Of a stretch of DNA of 7,427 nt, positions 1 through 6,285 are shown one piece after another. Location: positions 1 to 7,427 of the forward strand of contig CAMWGS010000098.1 in the NCBI GenBank assembly GCA_947173865.1, read 5' to 3'. Numbering within the stretch: the first letter of the stretch is position 1; the number at the start of each line of letters is the position of its first letter. Both the position numbers and the translations under genes were made by a program. The notes beneath the pieces were generated by a model. The model was not told the origin of the DNA. It searched no databases and saw nothing but the letters and a program-made list of their open reading frames with translations. The DNA comes from an uncultured Ruminococcus sp. GTDB taxonomy: Bacteria > Bacillota > Clostridia > Oscillospirales > Ruminococcaceae.

Positions 1-37
1 AATCTGTATTCTTTTTAAAAAAGGAGTGTTGTTTTAA

Positions 38-826
38 ATGTCATCAGTTATTTTCTTTGACATCGACGGAACTATTGTTACAGAAGACGAACGCAGTTTT
101 ATTCCCGAAAGTACCCCTACTGCCATCAGAAAGGCACGTGAGAAAGGGAATTTTACTTTCATAAATACGGGACGTACAGCTTTCAACATAAGTCAGAAAG
201 TAAAAGAAATGGGATTCGACGGTTTTCTTTGTGGCTGCGGTACATATATTGAGTATAACGGTGAAATGCTTCTTCATCATACTCCCGAAAAAGCATTATG
301 CCGTGATATTGTAGACCTTATGAGAAAATGTCGTGTAACTCCCGTCTATGAACACAGTGACTGCTATTTCTTTGACGACAAGGCAGTATGGAACGACGGA
401 CTTGACTATTTCATGAATGTTTTTGTTGATTCGGGTATTGATGTGAGCAGAAGAACAGACGACGAAAATTTTATTTTTGACAAGTTTGTTGTATGGTCAA
501 ATCCCGACAGTGATATGGAAATGTTCAGCAGGGAAGTGAGCAGGTACTTTTCAATTATAGACAGAGGCAACGGTTTCTATGAAAATGTCCCTCTCGGATA
601 TTCAAAAGCCACAGCCATTGATGTAATACTTCAAAAGTTAAATATTCCGCACGAAAATGCATATGCAATAGGTGACAGCATGAACGACCTGCCAATGCTG
701 AAAGCAGTTCCTAACAGTATAGCCATGGGCGGTGCGGAAAAACTTTATGCCAGTGTTTCATATATAACGTCGGAAATAGAAAAAGACGGTATTTACAACG
801 CCCTCGAATATTTTGGTCTTATCTGA
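38..826 (+). CDS. HAD-superfamily hydrolase, Cof-type (class IIB) phosphatase
   Basis: The protein (262 residues) is a probable cytoplasmic Mg-dependent phosphatase acting on a small phosphorylated metabolite such as a sugar phosphate or flavin-type nucleotide; the substrate cannot be read from sequence. All four HAD motifs are visible: motif I FFDIDGTI with the nucleophile D8 and acid D10, motif II NTGR with T44, the motif III lysine K190 in GYSKATAI, and motif IV GDSMNDLPM with D213 and D217. The middle part (about 80-185), between motifs II and III, is the expected site of the class IIB cap that sets substrate choice. The length is normal for Cof proteins. The ATG start is preceded by AAGGAG at 21-26 with an 11-base spacer, a little long but clear. 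Only 37 bases lie upstream, so its promoter is not in view. It is convergent with the yerC-like gene. The superfamily is certain, the substrate unknown. Confidence 0.93.
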   Translation: MSSVIFFDIDGTIVTEDERSFIPESTPTAIRKAREKGNFTFINTGRTAFNISQKVKEMGFDGFLCGCGTYIEYNGEMLLHHTPEKALCRDIVDLMRKCRVTPVYEHSDCYFFDDKAVWNDGLDYFMNVFVDSGIDVSRRTDDENFIFDKFVVWSNPDSDMEMFSREVSRYFSIIDRGNGFYENVPLGYSKATAIDVILQKLNIPHENAYAIGDSMNDLPMLKAVPNSIAMGGAEKLYASVSYITSEIEKDGIYNALEYFGLI

Positions 827-834
827 AAAAGCTG

Positions 835-867
835 AAAAAAAGACCGATTTTTATATTTTCGGTCTTT
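835..867. terminator. Bidirectional intrinsic terminator between convergent genes
   Basis: A perfect 9-bp stem AAAGACCGA / TCGGTCTTT (839-847 with 859-867) encloses an 11-base AT-only loop. An A run at 835-841 becomes a seven-U tract on the minus-strand transcript, so it should end yerC well. On the plus strand the hairpin is followed by TTT, CAT and then more T, which gives weaker but plausible termination for the HAD gene. It lies 8 bases past the HAD stop and 13 bases past the yerC stop. Confidence 0.85.
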
Positions 868-880
868 CATATCTTTTGAA

Positions 881-1183
881 TTATTTCAGAAGATTTTTCT
901 TTTTCAGTCTGTCAAAGACAATATTATATCCGTCGTTGCCGTCTTTGAGAGAACGGTGAACCCTACTTATTGTTGCTGTACTTACGCCTGTTTCGGTTAC
1001 TATACTGTTATAAACTTTATGTTCGTCAAGGAGCTTTGCAACCTGTAATCTCTGTGCAAAAGACTTGAGTTCAATACTTGTACAGAGGTCATCAAAAAAC
1101 TTATAGCAGTCATCAACAGAATCAAGTGTGAGAATAGCTTCAAAAAGCAAATCCATGCTTTCAGATTTAATTTTATCAATCAT
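881..1183 (-). CDS. yerC: YerC/YecD-family TrpR-like transcriptional regulator
   Basis: A small cytoplasmic DNA-binding protein of the TrpR superfamily, 100 residues with the start chosen here, close to the usual length of this family. An all-helical N-terminal part (1-40) is followed by SFAQRLQVAKLL (41-52) and a helix-turn-helix around residues 55-78, with the recognition helix in GVSTATISRVHRSL. The pattern with S-x-A-T-I-S-R is characteristic of TrpR/YerC proteins. An in-frame ATG further upstream (1211-1213) would add ten residues (MPYGRLESYI), but it has no ribosome site, whereas the ATG at 1181-1183 has GGAG nine bases ahead. The gene is divergent from lon and convergent with the HAD gene. 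Family members differ from true TrpR, and I cannot see a tryptophan operon here, so ligand and targets are unknown. Autoregulation or control of lon is possible but not shown. Confidence 0.9.
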   Translation of the reverse strand: MIDKIKSESMDLLFEAILTLDSVDDCYKFFDDLCTSIELKSFAQRLQVAKLLDEHKVYNSIVTETGVSTATISRVHRSLKDGNDGYNIVFDRLKKKNLLK

Positions 1184-1191
1184 AATATACG

Positions 1192-1197
1192 ACTCCA
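1192..1197 (-). promoter_or_regulatory. Ribosome binding site that sets the yerC start
   Basis: On the minus strand TGGAGT lies with its GGAG nine bases ahead of the ATG at 1181-1183. The alternative ATG at 1211-1213 has only T-rich sequence upstream. The site itself lies inside the possible ten-residue extension, which favours the shorter protein. Confidence 0.7.
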
Positions 1198-1240
1198 GTC
1201 TGCCGTAAGGCATAAAATAAGAAACGATTTTCTACTTTAC

Positions 1241-1269
1241 ATTTTAACACATTATCTCATAAAAGTAAA
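1241..1269 (-). promoter_or_regulatory. Probable sigma-A promoter for yerC
   Basis: Read on the minus strand: -35 TTTACT (1264-1269), a 17-base spacer and -10 TAAAAT (1241-1246). The -10 matches the consensus at 5 of 6 positions and the -35 at 4 of 6. Predicted transcription start is near 1234, giving a leader of about 50 bases before the chosen ATG. An alternative TTGAAA with GATAAT is nearby but has a 19-base spacer. Confidence 0.55.
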
Positions 1270-1277
1270 GTACTTTT
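1261..1277. repeat. Short palindrome over the yerC -35 region
   Basis: AAAAGTA-AAG-TACTTTT is a perfect 7-bp inverted repeat with a three-base centre. It covers the predicted yerC -35 hexamer. The size and place fit an operator for a dimeric regulator, possibly YerC itself, but AT-rich palindromes also arise by chance. Confidence 0.35.
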
Positions 1278-1328
1278 TCAAACAAAAGAATTTTTCGGCA
1301 AAAAAATTGTCGGTACTGAAATTAAAGC

Positions 1329-1357
1329 TTGCATTTTGCATGACTTTATAGTATAAT
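1329..1357 (+). promoter_or_regulatory. Sigma-A promoter for the lon-ysxC-lysA operon
   Basis: -35 TTGCAT (1329-1334), an exact 17-base spacer and a perfect -10 TATAAT (1352-1357). Predicted transcription start is near 1364, leaving a leader of about 60 bases before lon. No CIRCE (HrcA) or CtsR heat-shock operator is visible around it, so heat control of the common Firmicutes kinds is not supported. Confidence 0.8.
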
Positions 1358-1362
1358 ATTAG

Positions 1363-1384
1363 ATACCGGCTGTTGTGTCGGTAT
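1363..1384 (+). promoter_or_regulatory. Inverted repeat at the predicted 5' end of the lon transcript
   Basis: ATACCGGC (1363-1370) pairs with GTCGGTAT (1377-1384), one pair being G-U, around the six-base loop TGTTGT. It begins almost exactly at the predicted transcription start. It has no following U tract, so it is not a terminator. It could be a 5' stabilising hairpin in the mRNA or a DNA operator just downstream of the -10 box. Confidence 0.5.
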
Positions 1385-1422
1385 TTATCGAATATTAAAC
1401 CATTAACGAAAGAATTGTGGTG

Positions 1423-3771
1423 ATGAATATGGAACAGGTTATTATAAGTGATAAGAATAATGAATATGAAAATACGTTTTACACTGTTGCAATGCGTGGA
1501 CTTGTTGCATTTCCTAAAATGGTAATGCATTTTGACGTTGCACGTGAAAAAACAGTAAAGTCAGTTGAATGTGCCGTAAAGGGAAACGGAAAAATATTTC
1601 TTGTTGCCCAGAAAGAAGCCTACACGGATAACCCGAAAGCTTACGATTTATACAAGACGGGCGTTGTTGCCGAAATAAAGCAGGTTCTCAGGCTTCCCGA
1701 CAACATAATGAAAGTTCTTGTACAGGGACTTTACAAGGCAAAAATTGTAAATCTTGTTGACGACGGCGAGAAAATGATGGCAAAAGTAAAGTGTGTTCCG
1801 TCATATTCAAAGGCAAAATATGACAAGACTGAAGCGGAAGCTCTTATGCGTTCGGTTAAAAATGCATTTGAACGTTATGCGTCGTTTTTCCCGAAAATGC
1901 CGAAAGACCTTATGATTTCGGTAATGACACAAAGTTCTCCGATAAAGCTTTTTGAATCCATTGTTTTCAGCTGTAATCTTGACTATAAAGACAAGCAGCT
2001 CCTTCTTGAAGAAACGAACATTATTAGCAAATTGACTTCTTTGCTGTCGTGTCTTACATCTGAGACTGAAGTTCTTGAAATGGAACAGAGTATAAACGAA
2101 CAGACAAGAAATAATCTCGAAAAGGGACAGCGTGAATATTTTCTGCGTGAACAGATGAGAATCATTCAGGAACAGCTCGGCGACGAGGACGGTGACGAAA
2201 ATTTCAGATATATGACAAAGGCAATGTCTCTTGAATGTGACGAGAAAAGCCGTGAAAAACTGCTGAAAGAAGTTGAAAAACTCAGCAAATTACCGCCGTT
2301 TTCACAGGAAGCTTTTGTTATAAAGAATTATCTTGACACCGTCCTTGAACTCCCCTGGGGAAAGTATACAAAGTCAAAGCTTTCACTTGTCAAAGCGGAA
2401 TCGGTTCTTGAAAAAGAACACTACGGGCTTAAAAAGGTCAAGGAGCGTATACTTGAATTTCTTGCAGTCTATATGCTTAACCCGAAAATAAAAGGACAGA
2501 TTATCTGTCTTGCAGGACCTCCGGGAATAGGAAAGACATCAATCGCAAAGTCCGTTGCAAAGGCAATGGGCAGAAAGTATGCGAGAGTTTCGCTTGGCGG
2601 TGTACGTGATGAAGCTGACATCAGGGGTCACAGAAAAACTTATGTAGGTGCTATGCCGGGTCGTATAATTACGGCTCTCCAGCAGGCAGGTTCTTCAAAT
2701 CCCCTTATTCTTTTTGATGAAATAGACAAGCTTTGCAGTGACATAAAGGGCGACCCGTCGTCAGCTATGCTTGAAGTTCTTGACAGTGAGCAGAACAATG
2801 CTTTCCGTGACCATTTTGTTGAAATACCTTTTGACCTCAGCAAAGCGGTATTTATCACAACTGCAAACAATATTTCTGCAATTCCCGAACCACTGCTCGA
2901 CCGTATGGACGTTATCGAACTTCCAAGCTATACGGCAGAAGAAAAATTCCATATTGCAAAAGAACATCTTCTTCCAAAGCAAATCAAGGAACACGGTCTC
3001 AAAGCTTCTCAGCTTAAAATCACAGATGACGCTCTGCATGATATAATTCAGTTCTACACAAAGGAAGCGGGAGTGCGTTCGCTTGAAAGACTTCTTGCTT
3101 CTGTATGCCGTAAAACAGCAAAGAAAATTGCGTCTGAAGAAGTGAAGAAAGTAACGGTAAAACCCGATAATATTCACGAATATCTCGGAATTAAAAAATA
3201 TCTTTCCGATTTGTCATCAAAGGAAAATCAGGTCGGTGTTGTAAACGGTCTTGCATGGACTTCCGTAGGTGGTGTTATTATGCCACTGGAAGTAATCGCT
3301 CTTGACGGTACGGGTAAAACTGAGGTTACAGGTTCTCTGGGTGATGTCATGAAAGAAAGTTCAAAGATTGCGGTAAGCTATGTAAGAAGTATTGCTGAAA
3401 AATACGGCATAGATAAGGAATTTTACAAGAAAAATGACATTCATATTCATGCTCCCGAAGGTGCTGTGCCGAAAGACGGTCCGTCGGCAGGCGTTACAAT
3501 GACCACAGCTCTTGTTTCTGCTCTCTCAGGTATTCCCGTAAGGGCTGACGTTGCAATGACGGGTGAAATAACACTGCACGGCAAAGTGCTTGCTATCGGC
3601 GGTCTGCGTGAAAAAACAATGGCATCCTACAAAGCAGGTATAAAAACCATAATTATCCCAGCTCAGAACAAGGCAGACCTTGAAGAAGTTGACAATGTCA
3701 TAAAGGAAAATATTGAATTCATATATGCCGACAACCTGACAGACGTTCTTGATAACGCACTTATTAATTAA
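1423..3771 (+). CDS. lon: ATP-dependent Lon protease (LonA type)
   Basis: A soluble cytoplasmic AAA+ serine protease that forms a hexameric ring, unfolds damaged and specific regulatory proteins with ATP and degrades them. With this start it has 782 residues, the normal LonA length. In order: an N-terminal substrate-binding domain (about 10-200), a helical linker with the typical YFLREQMRIIQEQLG stretch, the AAA+ module with Walker A GPPGIGKTS (365-373, K371) and Walker B LILFDEIDK (D432, E433), sensor-1 region TTANN, and the C-terminal protease domain with catalytic S688 in PKDGPSAG and K731 in GGLREK. The Ser-Lys spacing of 43 equals that of E. coli Lon. The start is uncertain: GTG, GTG, ATG and ATG occur in frame at 1417, 1420, 1423 and 1429. 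GAAAG at 1408-1412 suits 1423, while GGTGAT at 1419-1424 could serve 1429. It is first in an operon with ysxC, as in many Firmicutes. Confidence 0.97.
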   Translation: MNMEQVIISDKNNEYENTFYTVAMRGLVAFPKMVMHFDVAREKTVKSVECAVKGNGKIFLVAQKEAYTDNPKAYDLYKTGVVAEIKQVLRLPDNIMKVLVQGLYKAKIVNLVDDGEKMMAKVKCVPSYSKAKYDKTEAEALMRSVKNAFERYASFFPKMPKDLMISVMTQSSPIKLFESIVFSCNLDYKDKQLLLEETNIISKLTSLLSCLTSETEVLEMEQSINEQTRNNLEKGQREYFLREQMRIIQEQLGDEDGDENFRYMTKAMSLECDEKSREKLLKEVEKLSKLPPFSQEAFVIKNYLDTVLELPWGKYTKSKLSLVKAESVLEKEHYGLKKVKERILEFLAVYMLNPKIKGQIICLAGPPGIGKTSIAKSVAKAMGRKYARVSLGGVRDEADIRGHRKTYVGAMPGRIITALQQAGSSNPLILFDEIDKLCSDIKGDPSSAMLEVLDSEQNNAFRDHFVEIPFDLSKAVFITTANNISAIPEPLLDRMDVIELPSYTAEEKFHIAKEHLLPKQIKEHGLKASQLKITDDALHDIIQFYTKEAGVRSLERLLASVCRKTAKKIASEEVKKVTVKPDNIHEYLGIKKYLSDLSSKENQVGVVNGLAWTSVGGVIMPLEVIALDGTGKTEVTGSLGDVMKESSKIAVSYVRSIAEKYGIDKEFYKKNDIHIHAPEGAVPKDGPSAGVTMTTALVSALSGIPVRADVAMTGEITLHGKVLAIGGLREKTMASYKAGIKTIIIPAQNKADLEEVDNVIKENIEFIYADNLTDVLDNALIN

Positions 3772-3789
3772 AACATTATGCCTTCCGTG

Positions 3790-3797
3790 AAAGGAGG
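3790..3797 (+). promoter_or_regulatory. Ribosome binding site deciding a TTG start for ysxC
   Basis: AAAGGAGG is a full match to the anti-Shine-Dalgarno core and lies eight bases ahead of TTG at 3806-3808. No in-frame ATG exists close by that keeps the conserved N-terminus, so the TTG start is well supported. Confidence 0.85.
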
Positions 3798-3805
3798 AAT
3801 GTACT

Positions 3806-4405
3806 TTGAAACTGAATTACAACAAAGCGGAATTTTATTCGTCGTACGGTAAATTTTCACAGATTCCGCCGTCCGAAAATATAGAGATAGCTTTTGCAGG
3901 ACATTCAAACGTAGGAAAGTCCACGCTTATAAACAAGCTTTTCAACAGAAAAAATCTTGCAAGGGTAAGCTCTGTTCCCGGAAAAACCGCAACCATAAAT
4001 TTTTATAAACTTGAAAATATATATTTTGTTGACCTGCCGGGTTACGGTTATGCTAAAGTTTCCAAATCAGAAAAAGAGCGGTGGTCGGGTCTTATTGAGG
4101 GATATCTGAGTGCAGACCGTGATATACGTCTTGTGTTTATGCTTGTTGATATGCGTCATACTCCGACAAAAGACGATGTTCACATGATTGATTATCTTAT
4201 TGATACGGAAATGCCGTTTGTAATTGTCCTTACAAAAGCAGATAAACTAAATAAGACCGAACGTGCAAAACGTATGGAAGCTTTTAAAGACGAAATTCCT
4301 TATTTCAGCGATATCCACTCAATACCGTTTTCGTCACAGACTTTCGAGGGCGTTGAGGAACTCAGAAAGATTGTGGAAGATATTGCGACTGATGACGAGG
4401 AATAA
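3806..4405 (+). CDS. ysxC: Ribosome biogenesis GTP-binding protein YsxC/EngB
   Basis: A cytoplasmic TRAFAC-class GTPase of the EngB family, needed in Bacillus for late assembly of the 50S ribosomal subunit. The 199 residues match the family length. G motifs in order: G1 GHSNVGKST (32-40), G2 threonine near T61-T63 in GKTATINF, G3 DLPG (76-79) within the EngB signature DLPGYGYA, G4 TKAD (143-146) and G5 around S176-S177. Translation starts at TTG behind a very strong ribosome site, a pairing that may keep output moderate. It begins 34 bases after lon with no terminator between them, and the lon-ysxC order is a well-known Firmicutes arrangement. It is followed 21 bases later by lysA. The call is firm; engB and yihA are synonyms. 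Confidence 0.97.
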   Translation: MKLNYNKAEFYSSYGKFSQIPPSENIEIAFAGHSNVGKSTLINKLFNRKNLARVSSVPGKTATINFYKLENIYFVDLPGYGYAKVSKSEKERWSGLIEGYLSADRDIRLVFMLVDMRHTPTKDDVHMIDYLIDTEMPFVIVLTKADKLNKTERAKRMEAFKDEIPYFSDIHSIPFSSQTFEGVEELRKIVEDIATDDEE

Positions 4406-4426
4406 TAAAAGAAAGGTTGTTTAAAA

Positions 4427-5725
4427 ATGTTTGTATCTGAAAATCTTAATGTAAACGAAAAAGGACATCTTACCATAGGCGGTGCTGATACGGTTGAACT
4501 TGCCGAGCAGTACGACACACCGCTTTATGTTATGGACGAACAGACAGTACGCAGTGCGTGCCGTCGTTTCAAAAATAGTATAGATAAATATTACGGCGGT
4601 CAGGGTCTTGTCTGCTACGCAAGCAAAGCTTTTTCATGTCTTGAAATGTGCAGGATAGTTGCAAGCGAGGGACTCGGTCTTGACGCTGTTTCAATCGGTG
4701 AACTTTACACCGCCGTAAAAGCAGGTTTCGACGTTTCAAAAATCGGTTTTCACGGCAATAACAAAACAAATGAAGAACTTGAGTTCGCTGTTGACAACAA
4801 AGTTGGTCATATTATTGTTGACAATATTTCCGAACTTCTAAGACTTGAGGAAATTGCAAAATACAGAAACGCAAAACCCGACATAATGTTCCGCATAAAA
4901 CCCGGTATTGACGCTCATACTCACGATTTTGTAAAGACAGGTCAGATTGACAGCAAATTTGGTTTTGCACTTGAAACAGGTGAAGCTTTTGAGGCAGTAA
5001 AACAGGCGATTGCCTGTGAAAATGTAAATCTTATGGGACTTCACTGTCATATAGGTTCACAGATTTTTGACATTGACCCGTTTGAAGAAGCTGCTAAGGT
5101 TATGCTTGATTTTATTGCAAAAATAAAAAATGAACTCAATTACGAAATCAATGGACTTAATCTCGGCGGTGGTTTCGGTATAAAGTATCTCAATGAACAT
5201 GACCCCGCACCACTTGAAACATATATGGAAAGAGTTTCGAAAGTAGTGAAAAATACCTGTTCAGAACGTGGTATTAACCAACCTTACATATTTATCGAAC
5301 CGGGTCGTTCAATTGCAGCACCTGCCGGAATTACTCTTTATACAGTCGGTGCAAGAAAGGAAATCCCGAATATCCGTACTTATATATCTATTGATGGCGG
5401 TATGGCTGACAGCCCGAGATATATTCTCTATAAGTCCGAATATGAGGCAATTGTGGCAAACAAGGCAAACGAAGAACGTACGGAAAAAGTAACAATTGCA
5501 GGAAAGTGTTGTGAAAGCGGTGACTTAATCGGCGAGAATATGCCGTTACAGCACGCCGAATCAGGTGACATTATCGCAGTATATGCAACAGGTGCTTACA
5601 ACTATTCAATGTCGTCCAACTATAACAGACTTCAAAAACCTGCTGTTGTTTTTGTTAACAACGGTGAGTCAAGAATTGCTGTTAAGCGTGAAACTCTTGA
5701 CGATATAATCAGAAACGATATATAG
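4427..5725 (+). CDS. lysA: Diaminopimelate decarboxylase
   Basis: A cytoplasmic PLP enzyme of the alanine-racemase fold (group IV decarboxylases) that converts meso-diaminopimelate to L-lysine and CO2, the last step of lysine synthesis. The 432 residues are the usual length. Visible active-site features: the PLP lysine K67 in CYASK, H208 in HCHIGSQ, the phosphate-binding glycine loop GGGFG (247-251), EPGR (291-294), the CESGD motif (C362, E363), which reaches the neighbouring subunit in known structures, and Y391 in GAYNYSMSSNYN. ATG at 4427 has AAAGG ten bases upstream. It lies 21 bases after ysxC and 5 bases before the acetyltransferase gene, with no lysine riboswitch or own promoter seen ahead, so it probably depends on the lon promoter. 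No missing residue was noticed. Other group IV decarboxylases are less likely given the match to lysA motifs. Confidence 0.96.
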   Translation: MFVSENLNVNEKGHLTIGGADTVELAEQYDTPLYVMDEQTVRSACRRFKNSIDKYYGGQGLVCYASKAFSCLEMCRIVASEGLGLDAVSIGELYTAVKAGFDVSKIGFHGNNKTNEELEFAVDNKVGHIIVDNISELLRLEEIAKYRNAKPDIMFRIKPGIDAHTHDFVKTGQIDSKFGFALETGEAFEAVKQAIACENVNLMGLHCHIGSQIFDIDPFEEAAKVMLDFIAKIKNELNYEINGLNLGGGFGIKYLNEHDPAPLETYMERVSKVVKNTCSERGINQPYIFIEPGRSIAAPAGITLYTVGARKEIPNIRTYISIDGGMADSPRYILYKSEYEAIVANKANEERTEKVTIAGKCCESGDLIGENMPLQHAESGDIIAVYATGAYNYSMSSNYNRLQKPAVVFVNNGESRIAVKRETLDDIIRNDI

Positions 5726-5730
5726 GGATT

Positions 5731-6147
5731 ATGAATAATCTGACAATAAAATATGATGAACTCAGTGCAGAAGAATTTATATATCTGTGGAAAAGTGTAT
5801 GGGACGGTTTTCCTTCTTTAAAGCAGACTGAACTTGCAATGCAGAATACATTATTCAGAGTATCTGTTTTTGACGGAAATAATATTGTAGCAATGGCAAG
5901 AATGATTGGTGATATGGGTCTGAATTACTACATTAAAGATGTTGTGGTAAAACCTGAATATCAGCATAAGGGAATTGGAAAAATGCTTATTAATGAACTT
6001 ATGAAGTTTGTTAAAGACAATGGTATTGAAGGAACCAGTGTTTTTGTTGAATTATGTGCAATGCCTGATAAAATACCTTTTTATGAAAAACAGGGATTTT
6101 TTGCAAATGAAGCACAAAGATTAAAGCTAATGTGTGAAATTGAATAG
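5731..6147 (+). CDS. GNAT-family N-acetyltransferase
   Basis: A 138-residue cytoplasmic acyl-CoA-dependent acetyltransferase of unknown substrate. The GNAT core is visible: motif A around residues 68-92 with the acetyl-CoA pyrophosphate loop Q78-H-K-G-I-G83, preceded by the strand IKDVVVKPEY, and the C-terminal motif B element PFYEKQGF (116-123), whose tyrosine often acts as general acid in the family. The length is typical of a single-domain member. The ATG lies 5 bases after the lysA stop. The only ribosome site is a short AGGG overlapping that stop, three bases from the ATG, so translation is probably coupled to lysA. The gene looks more AT-rich than lysA (TTA and AAT codons common), which could mean a later addition to the operon end. 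A strong terminator follows. The family is firm, the substrate unknown. Confidence 0.9.
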   Translation: MNNLTIKYDELSAEEFIYLWKSVWDGFPSLKQTELAMQNTLFRVSVFDGNNIVAMARMIGDMGLNYYIKDVVVKPEYQHKGIGKMLINELMKFVKDNGIEGTSVFVELCAMPDKIPFYEKQGFFANEAQRLKLMCEIE

Positions 6148-6155
6148 TTTTATAG

Positions 6156-6187
6156 AACAGTCCTGAGAAATCGGGGCTGTTTTTTAT
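6156..6187 (+). terminator. Intrinsic terminator of the lon operon
   Basis: AACAGTCCT (6156-6164) pairs with GGGGCTGTT (6173-6181), a 9-bp stem with two G-U pairs and the loop GAGAAATC. A run of T at 6180-6185 follows. It lies 8 bases past the acetyltransferase stop and closes the four-gene unit. Confidence 0.88.
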
Positions 6188-6193
6188 TGTAAA

Positions 6194-6221
6194 TATTTGT
6201 CATATTGGTGTGACTATTTGT
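6194..6221 (+). repeat. Two direct TATTTGT repeats 21 bases apart
   Basis: TATTTGT occurs at 6194-6200 and again at 6215-6221, start to start 21 bases, which is two helical turns. The second copy ends 13 bases ahead of the -35 box of the lipoprotein promoter. The spacing fits two contacts on the same face of the DNA by an activator, but the repeat is short and AT-rich and may be chance. Confidence 0.3.
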
Positions 6222-6229
6222 AATGCCAG

Positions 6230-6246
6230 TTTAATTGACAATTAAA
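6230..6246. promoter_or_regulatory. Perfect palindrome over the -35 box, candidate operator
   Basis: TTTAATTG-A-CAATTAAA is an 8-bp perfect inverted repeat with a single central base. It contains the whole TTGACA -35 hexamer (6235-6240) of the lipoprotein promoter. A dimeric repressor bound here would block RNA polymerase. No regulator gene next to it is in view, so the binder is unknown. Confidence 0.5.
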
Positions 6247-6263
6247 TGAAAATTATGTAAAAT
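6235..6263 (+). promoter_or_regulatory. Strong sigma-A promoter for the lipoprotein gene
   Basis: A perfect -35 TTGACA (6235-6240), a 17-base spacer and -10 TAAAAT (6258-6263). Predicted start is near 6270, leaving a leader of only about 16 bases, just enough for the ribosome site AAAGGA around 6270-6275. Confidence 0.8.
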
Positions 6264-6285
6264 ATACACAAAGGACGGTGATTAT

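Noticed and set aside
1211..1213. Upstream ATG as the yerC start
   Set aside because: It lacks a ribosome site and the extra ten residues do not resemble the family N-terminus, while the ATG at 1181-1183 has a good site.
1329..1422. CIRCE or CtsR heat-shock operator before lon
   Set aside because: Neither TTAGCACTC with its inverted partner nor a GGTCAAA heptad repeat is present. The inverted repeat that is present has a different sequence.
1252..1530. Minus-strand open frame of 92 codons across the lon promoter and start
   Set aside because: It covers both promoters of the intergenic region and the beginning of lon, starts inside lon and shows no protein-like pattern.
2761..3177. Minus-strand open frame of 138 codons inside lon
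   Set aside because: It lies wholly opposite the conserved AAA+ region of lon, has no ribosome site or recognisable domain, and its Phe/Cys/Lys-rich composition is what the complement of this coding sequence would give.
4406..4426. Lysine riboswitch or own promoter ahead of lysA
   Set aside because: Only 21 bases separate ysxC and lysA, far too little for the large lysine riboswitch, and no -35/-10 pair is seen.
5268..5492. Plus-strand 74-codon frame inside lysA
   Set aside because: It overlaps the EPGR region of lysA in another frame and has no domain signal; the lysA frame is clearly the real one.
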